In this document: one piece after another, positions 43,014 through 52,716 of the stretch
How positions within the stretch are numbered: position 1 is the stretch's first letter
Layout: each line of letters starts with the position of its first letter
Source: Leucosporidium creatinivorum
Taxonomy: Eukaryota > Basidiomycota > Microbotryomycetes > Leucosporidiales > Leucosporidiaceae
Assembly (NCBI GenBank): GCA_001600635.1
Contig: BCKL01000023.1
Coordinates: forward strand, 251,852-315,851
Length of the DNA stretch: 64,000 nucleotides
Direction: 5' to 3'
The notes under the pieces: generated by a model
Database searches by the model: none
What the model saw: the letters and a program-made list of their open reading frames with translations, nothing else
Told to the model about the DNA's origin: nothing
Program-made: the position numbers and the translations under genes

Positions 43014-44816
43014 ATGAGCACCGGAGCTGGAGTCCCGCCTTCCTTCGCCTCCTTCACTTTCGCCAATAGAGGTGAGATGCGGGACCCAAGGGCGCGTGCT
43101 CTTCTGCGGCAACAGCTACTGACGACTCTCCCTCTGCTCCTGCTCCCTCTCTGATGCTGCACAGGCGAGCCATCTCCTCGTACTCCAGGCTCCGCCGGCA
43201 ACTCTCCCTGGTCGAGCTTCTTGAGGAGCAGTCCCGGTCTTTGGACGACTGGCGTGCGTTCCAACTCGCTGCCGCCGACGCCTTCAGAGCTTCGTAGCAG
43301 TCTGGGACGCGAGGAGAACCCCTTCTCGGCCGCCTTTTCCGTCAACGCCCTTCCCTCAGCTCATCTCGACCTCGACGCGGCTGGCGACAACGAGCAAGAA
43401 GGCGAAGATCCGGCCACCGACGATGACCCGGTGGGGAGGGGCAACGTGCGAGGAGGGAAGAAACGGGCACATTCACTACCGGCGGAGGATGCATCGACAG
43501 AGCAGAGGCTCGGCGCAGGCGAGAAGGAGGTCCAAGCCCCGCCGAGCAAGCGTCCAGCGTTCGCAGCGGGCGCGTTCGGCGGTGAAGTGCTCCAGAGACC
43601 AGCATCAGAACATCGGATGAGCTTCAACAGCATCTCGGACCACACCTCCGGCAGCGACGGCACCAAGCCTACCCCCAGCACCTCGGTCGAGCCTTCGCCG
43701 AAAGCCTCCCTCTTCGACCAGCTCAACGCTTCCATGCCCTCGGACCGCTCCACGCACAACTACTACCAACCCGCACCACGCCCCTTCGCCTACCACGGCG
43801 ATGCGAGCCTCGGCAGTCACCCTCCGGCGGTCGCCTCCCCTCCCCTTCTGCGACCGCCTCCCTACGCCGCGCATCCGACCTTCAGCCTTGACACCTACAG
43901 TCTCCAGCGCTCATCTCCGGGTCCTCTACCCTCACCCCCCGTACCTCAGGCAGCACAAGAGCACCGCCGTTCCTCGGCCCAGCCTCGCGCGACACTCGCA
44001 ACCTCCACCGAAACGGCGGCAACGCGACCTCCACCCCCTACGCAAGCTCTCCCGCCGCATAACCCCGTACCTCAACCACCGCCTGCATCTCCCTCAGCCA
44101 TCACCGTTGTGCCGGGACCGAAGAAGCGAGGACGAAAGCCGAAGGACCCCAATGCGCCTGTAGACCAAGAGCAGGCGGCCAAGGCTCGTCTCTCGGCTTT
44201 GGAGCGTAATCGGTGAGTCTCCATCTTTTATATGCCGAGTCTTCGGCCGTTCGAGCGAGTCGGAGCTGACCTTGCTTCTCGCCTTCTCAGCATCGCTGCC
44301 AGCAAAAGCCGAGCTAAGAAGAAGGAGAAGGCCGCCAACGCTGAGTCTGGTGAGTGTCTGATACTGCCGCTCAGCTATTCTACTCGCTTCTCTGCGCTTC
44401 GCTGACCCGAACTGCGCCCACTCGCAGCCGTCACCGACCTGTCCCACTCCAACGCTCAACTACAAGCCACAGCCCTCGCCCTCCGCGCCGAACTCCTCGC
44501 CCTTCGCCAACAAATCGACTACGAGCACCCCGACCAATCGCGCTGCACCTGCGAGCACATCAAGGGCTATCTCCATCGCGAGGCGACAGGCGGAGGGATC
44601 CCGACGCTCGACCGATTGGCGGGAGAGACGTTGTCGAGGGATTACGCGACTGCTGTCGACTTGGGTCCGGAGCCACGGGAGTTTGACGGTGTAGCAAGGA
44701 GCGAGAGTGGAGAGGTGGAGGAGGAGATGGAGGGACCGGCGCCGCGCTCGGCGGTGGTTCAGGCGCCGCCGGTGGAGGGAAGGATAGCCATCCCGATCAG
44801 GAGGTCGGTGAGGTGA
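43014..44816 (+). CDS. ATF/CREB-like bZIP transcription factor (third of three)
   Basis: Start MSTGAGVPPSFASFTFANR in a short exon, spliced to GEPSPRTPGSAGNSPWSSFL. The N-terminal motif LGREENPFSAAFS corresponds to the NPF motif of the other two. Middle part S/P/Q-rich; then PGPKKRGRKPKDPNAPVD and the basic region split by an intron (LERNR, then IAASKSRAKKKEKAANAES), then zipper AVTDLSHSNAQLQATALALR and the Cys motif RCTCEHIKGYLHREATGGG with PTLDRLAGETLSRDYA, nearly the same as in the 18 kb gene. Stop 44814-44816. Four exons. It lies in tandem with bZIP 2 (732 bases apart), suggesting local duplication followed by divergence. A decayed piece of its second exon is present near 62.9-63.1 kb. 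Confidence 0.88.
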
Positions 44817-44963
44817 GGTCTTGTAGAGGGTGGAGGATTGTGGAGGGTATCCCGCCATCGTCAGTTGTTGTGCTTTAGTCTCTTGCTCTCACGAGTTTCG
44901 GTCATTTAAACAGAACTTCGTGCCATTCGACAAGCGTGTTCGATGTTTGCTAGACGAGTACAG

Positions 44964-46266
44964 CTACGGCATGTTGACCTCGAAGCCCTCCAGCAGCGCC
45001 AACACCGCTCCCTCGTCCTCGACGCCGACCAACTCGCTCACGCCGACCTCGGCGATGATCCTCGTCAAGCTCTCCATCGCCCTTTGACTGATCTGTCCTG
45101 GCTCATCACGACTGAAACAGAGCTCCAGAGCGTGTACGAGTGATAGCATCCTCTCTTGACTGTCCGGAAGCTGGTTGGCGCCGGTTGAGAGCGTTTGGAC
45201 GAGCTGCGCGAAGGAGGAGAGGGCTTGCTTGACGAGGGTGGGGAGGAGGGAGGTCGCGGTACTGGGAGGGAGCCGCGTAAGGGCGTGCTGTATGATGATG
45301 GGGAGAGCGGTAGGCGGGATGGCGGTGGCGGAGCAGACGCTGGCAACGAGGTCCGAAAAGAGGTCACCGAGCTGTGGAGGAAGGCGGCAGAGTGTCAGCT
45401 GGTGGACAATTTACTGAGCTCAAGAGGGAAATTAAACTCGATTCACAGCACTATCGACTCCGCCGTCGACCTCAGTACTCTTTCCCAACCGCTCAACGAC
45501 CCACATCGACAGTCTGACCGCGCCGACGATGGCCTCCTCCCGCTCTCTCCACGCGCGAGACTCCTCGTTCGAGCTGCTGCTGCCTTCAATCACCGTAGCG
45601 ACTAGCTTGAGTATCTCCGAGACGACGAAGGGTAGCGTTGCCGGCGACTGAACGAGGAGCGAGACGATTTGAGCGGCGGTGGGCGAGACTGGAGAACGAT
45701 AGGTTAGCTTCNGTACTCAGGGCCGANNCCAGCTACTANANTCACTCNTCTCNGCNANCTTCACAGCCTCGGAATNNGTAGGAACGACGAGGTAGTCCTC
45801 AGNACGANCGTCGGCCGAGCGANNGCCGNNNGANGAAGCCTCTGTTCGNCTGCAGGTCAGCTCTGACTGATCCCCAAGCCTCGGAAGACTCACTGCTGCC
45901 TTCTCCGCCCCTTCCCTCCATCGTAGAGCCCTCACTCGGCCTCCCATCTTCCNCACTCGCTCGCGCTNNCANAGGCTCCTTCGAATGTGCCCCGGTCGAT
46001 GGTCCACNATTCGCTCCAATCGCTTGTATACACTCTCGAAGCTGAGCGATNTACTCTGTGGTGATGTAGGTGAGTGATTGGCCTGCTCGCGGGGTCAGCG
46101 TGCTCGCAACTCGCCTGAGATGGAGAGGTGAGGCGGCCGGGTTTCGAGCAGCACGAGGGCCTGTAGGAGAGCAGCGGTCAGTGNCTGTAGCCTTACAGAG
46201 ACGCTTCAGACTCACCACTGCAATNCTGATGCGGTGAGCTGCTGTAGGNGTGACGTGCGAATCCAT
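44964..46266 (-). CDS. unidentified helical-repeat-like protein (sequence has ambiguous bases)
   Basis: Model from MDSHV (46266) to stop 44964-44966. Readable pieces, in order: PTAAHRI, ALVLLETRPPHLSIS, GQSLTYITTE.IAQLRECIQA, an S/E/G-rich linker, SPTAAQIVSLLVQSPATLPF, VSEILKLVATVIEGSSSSNE, AIVGAVRLSMWVVERLGK, then LGDLFSDLVASVCSATAIPP, IIIQHALTRLPPSTATSLLP, QALSSFAQLVQTLSTGANQL, MLSLVHALELCFSRDEPGQI and AMESLTRIIAEVGVSELVGV. The regular amphipathic helices resemble HEAT/ARM-type solenoids. At least five exons. Many N calls between about 45,713 and 46,266 fall in its first half, so exon borders there are uncertain. I do not recognise the family. Its stop is only 147 bases from that of bZIP 3, to which it is convergent. 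Confidence 0.6.
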
Positions 46267-46411
46267 CGAGATGAAGAGCTGGAAGCGAAAAGAGGCTCGG
46301 CTTTCGCTCTCCTTCTCCTTCTCCNTGTCCTTGTCTCTNCTACTTCCTCTCTCCTCGTCAAGCTCTCNCTCTCACTACTCTGCTANNTCATCAGCTCANC
46401 TGCAGCTTCGG
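45713..46411. other. low-quality stretch with scattered N bases
   Basis: Isolated and paired N calls are scattered over about 700 bases. This is sequence uncertainty, not a scaffold gap, and it covers the first exons of the minus-strand helical protein and the likely first exon of the membrane protein gene. Confidence 0.9.
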
Positions 46412-46533
46412 ACGTCCGCTGCTTTCCTTCGCACGGACGCTTCGGCGGTGCTCCTCGGGGTCGCTGAGCTTGAGTCCTTTCCTCTGCAGCTCGTCTCGCT
46501 CTTCGTTCACCTCGGCTGCACTCGAGTACCGAA

Positions 46534-47921
46534 ATGCTCGTTCCCACTCCTGCATCTCGACCCGAATGGCATCACCTACAGCACCGAGCTGAAGCAGCAG
46601 AAGCCACGCCAGTCGCCTCGCTCGTTGGCAAGCTCTCAGGATCGGGTACGCAGGTCTTCGCAGAGGACACCGTCGTAGTCCCACTTTCCAAACTCACTTT
46701 CGAGTGCCCTGCTGGGGAGAAGAAGACCTGGGCCTTGGGAACGCTCAACGGTGTCGACGCTCAAAGTGCAGCGGGGAACGGCTGTTATGTATCTTATACG
46801 GGCACCTTCACACAGGGTGAGCTGGCTCACACACTCGCTGGGTCTTCTGCTCACCCTCCCTCTGTCGACAGCCTGGTTTCGAGGCGGCGCCGGCTCGGAC
46901 GCCTTCGGGCAGGAAGGCCAGTTCGGCTGCATGTCCGTTCTTCGACTTATCCTGAGGCCTGGAGCTGACCTCCAAGTCGAACAGAGACGTAGATGCAAAT
47001 AAGGTTGTCTCGAAGAAAGCCTTCTTGCCTTCTGGTGGTGTCAATCTGGTCCTGTGAGTTTCGCCTCGTCGTTGACAGTCGATCGGCGCTGACTTCCCGC
47101 TTCGACATAGATGCCAATGGAACGTCCTGGACGGGGCTATGGAGCACACATTACGGGTCACAAACCCTGCTGCTGGCTCGATTAACGTCGGAAGGCTGCT
47201 GATCACCGGTGAGCTTCAAGGGCGCTCCCTCGGCGAACGAAGCTGACGGCTTTGCACCTGCAGACCTTGTCTACACGACGAGCAATAAGGTACATATTGA
47301 TACTAAGTAAGATCTTGCTTTTCTCTCGCACCTGTGCAAAGCTCAGACACCTCTGCGCACAGGACAAGGTCCGATCCGACCATCACCTTCGATCCCATCA
47401 CCTTCTCCGACGGATCTGGATCCGATGACACCACTACGACTGCAGAAAGCGATGAAGCTACAACATCTTCTCCTACGCGCACCTCCTCACCCATCTCGAC
47501 CACGTCTTCCTCGTCCTCAGCTTCCTCCTCGTTGGCGCCGAGCTCCCCTTCTTCAACTCCCGCCTCGTTCGCTCAGGAAGCAGCCACCACCTCGGCAGCA
47601 CCTACCTCCACCTCAGGAAACGCTGTGTCATCCGCTTTAGGTCTCACTACCAACCAGCTGTACCTGGTCGGCGGAGGCCTAGCGCTTCTCGCCCTCGGTC
47701 TCGTTGCCGCTTGCTTCTTCGCCAGTCGGAACCGGAAGACAGTGCAGACTGCGCCAGCGTCTGCTCCACCACTGGAGCAGAAGAGTCTGAGGAAGGGTAG
47801 GAGAAGGAGACAAGCAGTCGAGACGGAGAGTGAGACTGATTCGAGTGGGAGCGAGGAGCAGGGATGGGATCGCCGAGGGAGAGCAGAGGGCGGCGAGGAG
47901 ACACGCAGGATGCTGGGGTAG
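46534..47921 (+). CDS. single-pass membrane protein with Ser/Thr-rich stalk (copy A)
   Basis: The first supported ATG is 46534, but MLVPTPASRPEWHH is no signal peptide, so an upstream signal exon in the N-containing stretch is likely. The outer domain reads GTQVFAEDTVVVPLSKLTFE, CPAGEKKTWALGTLNGVD, GCYVSYTGTFTQ, then across introns DVDANKVVSKKAFLPSGGVN, LCQWNVLDGAMEHTLRVTN and GRLLITDLVYTTSNK, a beta-rich fold of the kind seen in basidiomycete surface proteins. A long S/T linker follows (likely O-mannosylated), then one membrane helix LYLVGGGLALLALGLVAACF, a basic stop-transfer (ASRNRK) and a charged tail ending TRRMLG; stop 47919-47921. Several exons. A nearly identical inverted copy starts at 63137. 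Function unknown; a wall sensor or adhesion role is only a guess. Confidence 0.7.
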
Positions 47922-48264
47922 GGAGGGAAGCGTGTCAAGATATATCGCTACATATGAGAAGCGTTCAGCATGCAGCTCAGAGCGAATCACGACACTGCTC
48001 GACGAGTGCTCCGAGAGCACCTGGCGAAACGAAAGGGCGGAGCGGTGTACAGCAGCCGACGATGCCTTCAGCCTGACGATCTGAAGCCTCTAGTAGCTGC
48101 TCAACGCATCGCACTCGACCTGTACTGAGCCGGGTTGAGGGGACGGAGAGTTCGGAGCCATTCGAGAGCGAGAGTTGGAGCCGAGCAAAGGCCAGCCGTC
48201 TCTTTTTCTTCCTCCTCCCACATCTCTGCTCGTTTGTTCTCGTCTCCCTCAACGCTCGGAAAGG
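47922..48264. other. intergenic between membrane protein and Hsp70-like gene
   Basis: 343 bases. The similarity with the 63-kb copy stops at the stop codon, so this 3' flank is unique in the window. C/T-rich before the next ATG. Nothing else is seen. Confidence 0.4.
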
Positions 48265-50942
48265 ATGACCACCGCATCAGAGAAGCTGTATGAAGGACTC
48301 GAGAAGCTAGTCATAGGTATCGACATCGGCACGACGACTTGTGAGTGGGAGCGAGCGGCTCGACTCTCTGAAGCCTCTGCTGACCCTCAGATCGACCTAC
48401 AGCGGCCGTCTCGATCATTCACGCCATCCCTGGAAAGGTCGCCGAGGTGGTCCACGTCAAGTCGTGGCCTGCAGCTCGCTCCAACGAAGCCAAGGTGCCC
48501 TCGCTCGCTCTCTTCGACTCGAACGGCAAGCCCGTCGCCTTCGGAGCTGAGTGCCTCACTCCCGCGATGAAGAGGAGGACTCAGAAGGAGCAGTTCTACC
48601 TCGCGAAGCACTGGAAGCTGCGCCTGCACCCACTCTCGATGCGATTCGACCCCGAGGCGACTCTGGTCACACCCGTCGGCGAGGTCAAGCTCCACAGGAA
48701 GGGGGAGAAGGGCGACTTGGACGAGAAGGGATCGCTCGAGAAAGAGAACCAGACCCAACAGCAGATCATCATCCCCGAGCTCGCTCCTCTCCCTCTCCCT
48801 CCCTCGGTCACCACCGAGCGCCTCTACTCGGCCTTCCTCGACTACCTCCTCCAGCACACCAAGCAGTCGTTCAAGCAGATGGGCGGCAGCTCCAAGATCT
48901 GGAAGAAACTCATCCCCTCCGCCGAGTTCGTCATGGCCATCCCCGACGGCTGGGAGGACGAGCAGCAGGCCGTTCTCAGGCGAGCGTTCGTCTCGGCGGG
49001 GCTTCTCGACGACAAGGGCGCTCAAGAGAGGCTCGACTTCTTGCGCGAGGCGGAGGCTACAGTTCACGCTACGTTGAAGTCCAGTGAGGCTCACGACTGG
49101 CTCAAGGTGCGTTCCAAGGTCGTGTTTGGGCGAGAGAGAGGACGAGCTGACCTCGAGCTCGGCGCGCTTCTCAGCCCGGCGCGATCTTCACCGTCGCCGA
49201 TCTCGGTGGCTCCACCGTCGACGTCTGCATGTGTAAGTCACTAAACTCCTCTGCTCTCCGCTTCTCAGCTCACGCCCTCCTCTCGCAGACCGCTGCCTCG
49301 AGATCTCGCCTGCTCTCAAGCTCGAGGAGGTCAAGCCTTCCGACTGTGAGCTTCCCTCACCTTCCCCGCCTCTTCCTCGTACTGACACCCTTTCTCGTCC
49401 GAAGGCGTCCCCGCTGGAGGAGTCTTCGTCGACCGCGCCGCTGAGATCCTCGTCAAAGCCAAGCTCGCCGGCTGCCGCTTCGAGAAAGCCGAGACGGTGG
49501 ACCGCATCGTCTCGCTCTTCGAGGAGCAGACCAAGCGAGGCTTCGCTGCGACGGATGAGATCTCCCACATCAAGTTCGGAGGACTCCTCGACATTTCCTG
49601 GCGTCGTGACGTCAGCATGGGCTCGCTTCGTCTCTCCGGGTGAGTCTGACTTCGCCGAGCAGCCTTTCGGACCTCGAAGGCTGACCTCCTTCTTCTTTGC
49701 TGAAGCGCCGAGATGGAAAAGAGCTTCACCTTCTGCGCCAACGAGATCCTCGCCGCTATCCTCCGTCAGCTTCGTGATGGGAGCGACAAGTCCTCGGTGA
49801 GCTCGGCCGCTCTTTCGTCCTGCCGATACCTCTTGCTCATCCTCTGCTCGCCCCCACAGCACGTCATCATCACTGGAGTACGCCTCAACTCTCCTGGGCC
49901 CCTCCATCAACTCGACTGACTCGCTGGTCATCTCTGCAGGGATTCGGCGCCAGCCCCTACCTTCGTGCTCGTCTTCGCTCCTTCCTTGAACCCTACGGCT
50001 TCAAGCTGGTCACCCCGCTCGGTCAAGGGTGAGTGAAGAGATCTCTCTCCAGCTTCGTAGCCGGCTCACCTTTCTCCACAACAGCACGAAGCCCGTCGCC
50101 GAGGGATGCGCTGTCTGGCGCCTCAACCAGTCTGTGGCCAACCGAGCTCTTCGTGCCAGCTTTGGCATCGAGACGACGAAAATCTACAAGACGGACGCAC
50201 CCACGCACCAGGGTCGTACCGTCCACAAGGCGCTGTGCGGACGAGACCTGCTCCACGGCGTGTGGTTTCTCCAGCTCTCAAAGGCGAGTCGAGCAATCTT
50301 TTTCGCCTACTCGCCCCTGACTCGCCGCCCCACAGGGCGAAGTAATGGCCTCCGACTTTGCTTTCGTCAGCGAGCGTCGTCACCAGCAGCTCGACTCGTT
50401 GAGCCAGTTCGCCAAAGTCTCCATCTCCGTCGTCGTCTTCACCGGCGAGCCAGAGATGTGTCCTGAGTTCTTCTACGACACTCAAAGTAAGCTAGTGCCG
50501 CTGTTGTGCCTTTTGGATAGCGAGAGGAGAAGCTGACAGCTCGCTCCTGCAGACCAGCTGCTGCCCGACTTTGCTCGTCGCGCGACCGTTGTCGCCGACT
50601 TGTCGGCGTTGAGCTCGGAAGTGAAGCCCATCAAGCGAGGAACCCACGAGGAGGCTGCTACATATCCCGACGTCAAAGCGGGCGAGGCGTACTGGCGTGT
50701 CTACTACGACGTCCACCTCTTCGTCGCCGAGACCAGCCTCAAGGCCAAGATCACCTGGAAGGACAAGGCGGTGTGTTGTTGCATTGTGCTCAATCTCGCG
50801 TGAGGTAACTGACAGCCCCTCTCCTATCCAGGGAACGCTGCACGAAGGACCCGCGACCGTCATCCCCGTCGAGACGAGTTCGGCGATCAAGGGAGGAGCC
50901 GGCCGCCGTTTGCCTGCTACCGAGGTGCCCGAGCATGCTTGA
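48265..50942 (+). CDS. HSPA12-like Hsp70-family ATPase
   Basis: Actin-fold ATPase of the divergent Hsp70 type common in fungi. Start MTTASEKLYEGLEKLVIGID with phosphate-1 motif GIDIGTTTSAVS (the last residues come across an intron). Further marks: VKSWPAARSNEAKVPSLALF, VMAIPDGWEDEQQAVLRRAF, phosphate-2 VADLGGSTVDVCMY, CVPAGGVFVDRAAE, FGGLLDISWRRDVSM, the adenosine motif HVIITGGFGASPYLRARLRS, and VAEGCAVWRLNQSVANRALR. No canonical Hsp70 substrate-binding domain follows; instead there is a beta-rich end (RRHQQLDSLSQFAKVSISVV, WRVYYDVHLFVAETSLKAKI) finishing TEVPEHA; stop 50940-50942. About ten exons. Cytosolic, partners unknown. It is more like HSPA12 than DnaK because the linker and lid are absent. 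Confidence 0.88.
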
Positions 50943-51682
50943 AAAGCTTCACCAGTACTCTCAAAACTTCGTAGCTTTCGGTCTGTGCCATCCTTGATCT
51001 CCCTTTCAGCCAAAAGTCGCCCGCTGGCGAAAGCCGAGCTCGAGCGCTGAGCCTCTGTAAGCGCGAGCTACTCGATCGCTGCCCCACGCAGAGGTCGTTC
51101 AAGATCTTAAGTAACAATCCCATGGCGACTTAGCCCCACTCTGTACCTCTTTGAGCCTTTGCGCGCCCGCAGAGGCTTATCGGACCCTTCACGGCCGAGC
51201 TCTCTAGGGGGGAGGCAGACCAGATCGAGGGCTTGCTGGGGCAGACGGGAGCTTTTTAGAGTGATGATTTTCAACTGAAGCGCCTCTTCGCCCCCCAACT
51301 CGCTCCAGACTGCTCAGAATCAGCGTTCGACCAAGAAGCGCCGAAGCGCTCGTTTTCCCTTGTTTTCGCCGAGGTCGGTTCTGGAGACCTCGATCGTCGC
51401 CCAAGTGACTGTCTCGTCCCTTGTCTGCTCTGCTACAGCCTACAGAGGCTGCGTTGCGCCTCTCCCAAGCTCCTTATCGACAACTTGCCCGATCGAGCTC
51501 CCTCAGAGCTTGGCCCTGCCCTGCTCTCTCTCTTGCCTGTCGCTCGACCCTGCACTCTTTCGTCGACTCCACACGTTCAAGCTACAGCAGAGCTCTCGCC
51601 TAGCTAGACAGTAGCCCTCTGCACCTCTACAAACTCGCTAGCCGCCCGCGTTCACCGCTCTCAACTCCGTCACTCGCTCTCC
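50943..51682. other. intergenic, no gene seen
   Basis: 740 bases. The right third is strongly C/T-rich and leads into the DUF3602 gene ATG. Several short frames on both strands are without recognisable content. Confidence 0.4.
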
Positions 51683-52397
51683 ATGGGACTGCTCGACAAG
51701 ATCAAGGGTGCTGTCACCCCCAACGCTCACGAGGGAGAGAATGGTAAGATATATGCTACTGCCGGGCACGAGCGCGCCGATGTCTGTAGCTCTGCAGCGC
51801 GAGCAGCAGCTCACAACCCATCCGCTGTTATCAGAGCTCCGATTGCGAATCAAGCTGACTTTAACCCTCCTCGTACAGTTCCCGAGAGGGGCAGGGAGCA
51901 TGCGCCATCTCATCCTTCGCACTTGAACCCCGCCAACGCCGACAAGGAGCGCTCCGAATCTCGCGGTCGCGGCATGGTCGGAACCGGACGAGGTGAGCTC
52001 TTTCACCCTCTTATCGCTTCGACGAGAAGAGCACCAGCTGATGCTGCATGCTTAACACCCCCTCCGAACTGCAGGAGGAGCCGGCAACATGTCCCGCTCG
52101 CGCGTTCGCGACGCTGACGCCGAGGAATCGGCCGAGGTCGTTGCTGAGGCTCGCTCGCGCTCTCGTTCCCGCACTCGCGCCGCCCATCACGGACACGATC
52201 TCGCCGTCCCTGCTGGTCGTGGAGGAGCTGGCAACGTCCGCTCGCCTTCGAAGGACCCTGGATCCAAGGAGAGCGAGCGCAAGCTTGATGCGGAGGATAA
52301 GATTATCGAGGAGAAGTACGAGGAGCAGCACGCCAACGATGAGCATGCGGCTGGAAGGGGTGGATTCGGCAACATCATCCACGGCGCCAAGGCGTAG
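51683..52397 (+). CDS. DUF3602-type protein with GRGGAGN repeats (A)
   Basis: Small hydrophilic protein of about 160 residues. Start MGLLDKIKGAVTPNAHEGEN; three exons joined at VPERGREHAPSHPSHLNP and, at the second intron, exactly within the first repeat. The motif occurs as GTGRGGAGNMSRSR, AGRGGAGNVRSPS and AGRGGFGNIIHGA at the end (stop 52395-52397), with charged R/S/E-rich spacers between. This GRGGAGN pattern defines a fungal family I know as DUF3602, with no established function. The protein looks disordered. A second family member lies at 61.6-62.5 kb on the other strand, with the same intron position inside a repeat. Confidence 0.85.
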
Positions 52398-52716
52398 AAC
52401 GGCGATGTTGAAGCCGAGATGGCAAGGAGAGCCGTCGTCGTCTGGAGCTCACCGCAGTGCAGTATGTAGATCCCCCCAAATCTCTCTCAAGTCTTTTCCC
52501 ACCATCTTGGTTATAATTTGTTCGCGCCTAATGGAATCTGTGTTCTCGGTCTCTCGGATTCGATCAACGCCGAGAAGGACAGAGTCGCTCGCTGCTCGTC
52601 GAGGAGGGGAGTGCTTCCAGATGTTCCTTGTTGCACGATATATGATGCTTTTCTTGCTGATGCGAGGGGTACAAGTAGAGGAGGGGGGTTACGGGCGACC
52701 TGGCGCTAGTCCAGGG
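52398..52716. other. intergenic between two convergent genes
   Basis: 319 bases of shared 3' sequence. If the last possible HMG-CoA reductase intron is used, that coding region ends about 28 bases further into this gap (52689). No other signal is seen. Confidence 0.4.

Noticed and set aside
43014-44816. bZIP genes as parts of a mobile element, because one has a second partial copy
   Set aside because: No terminal repeats, target-site duplication or transposition genes are seen near either copy; duplication of a genomic block explains it better.
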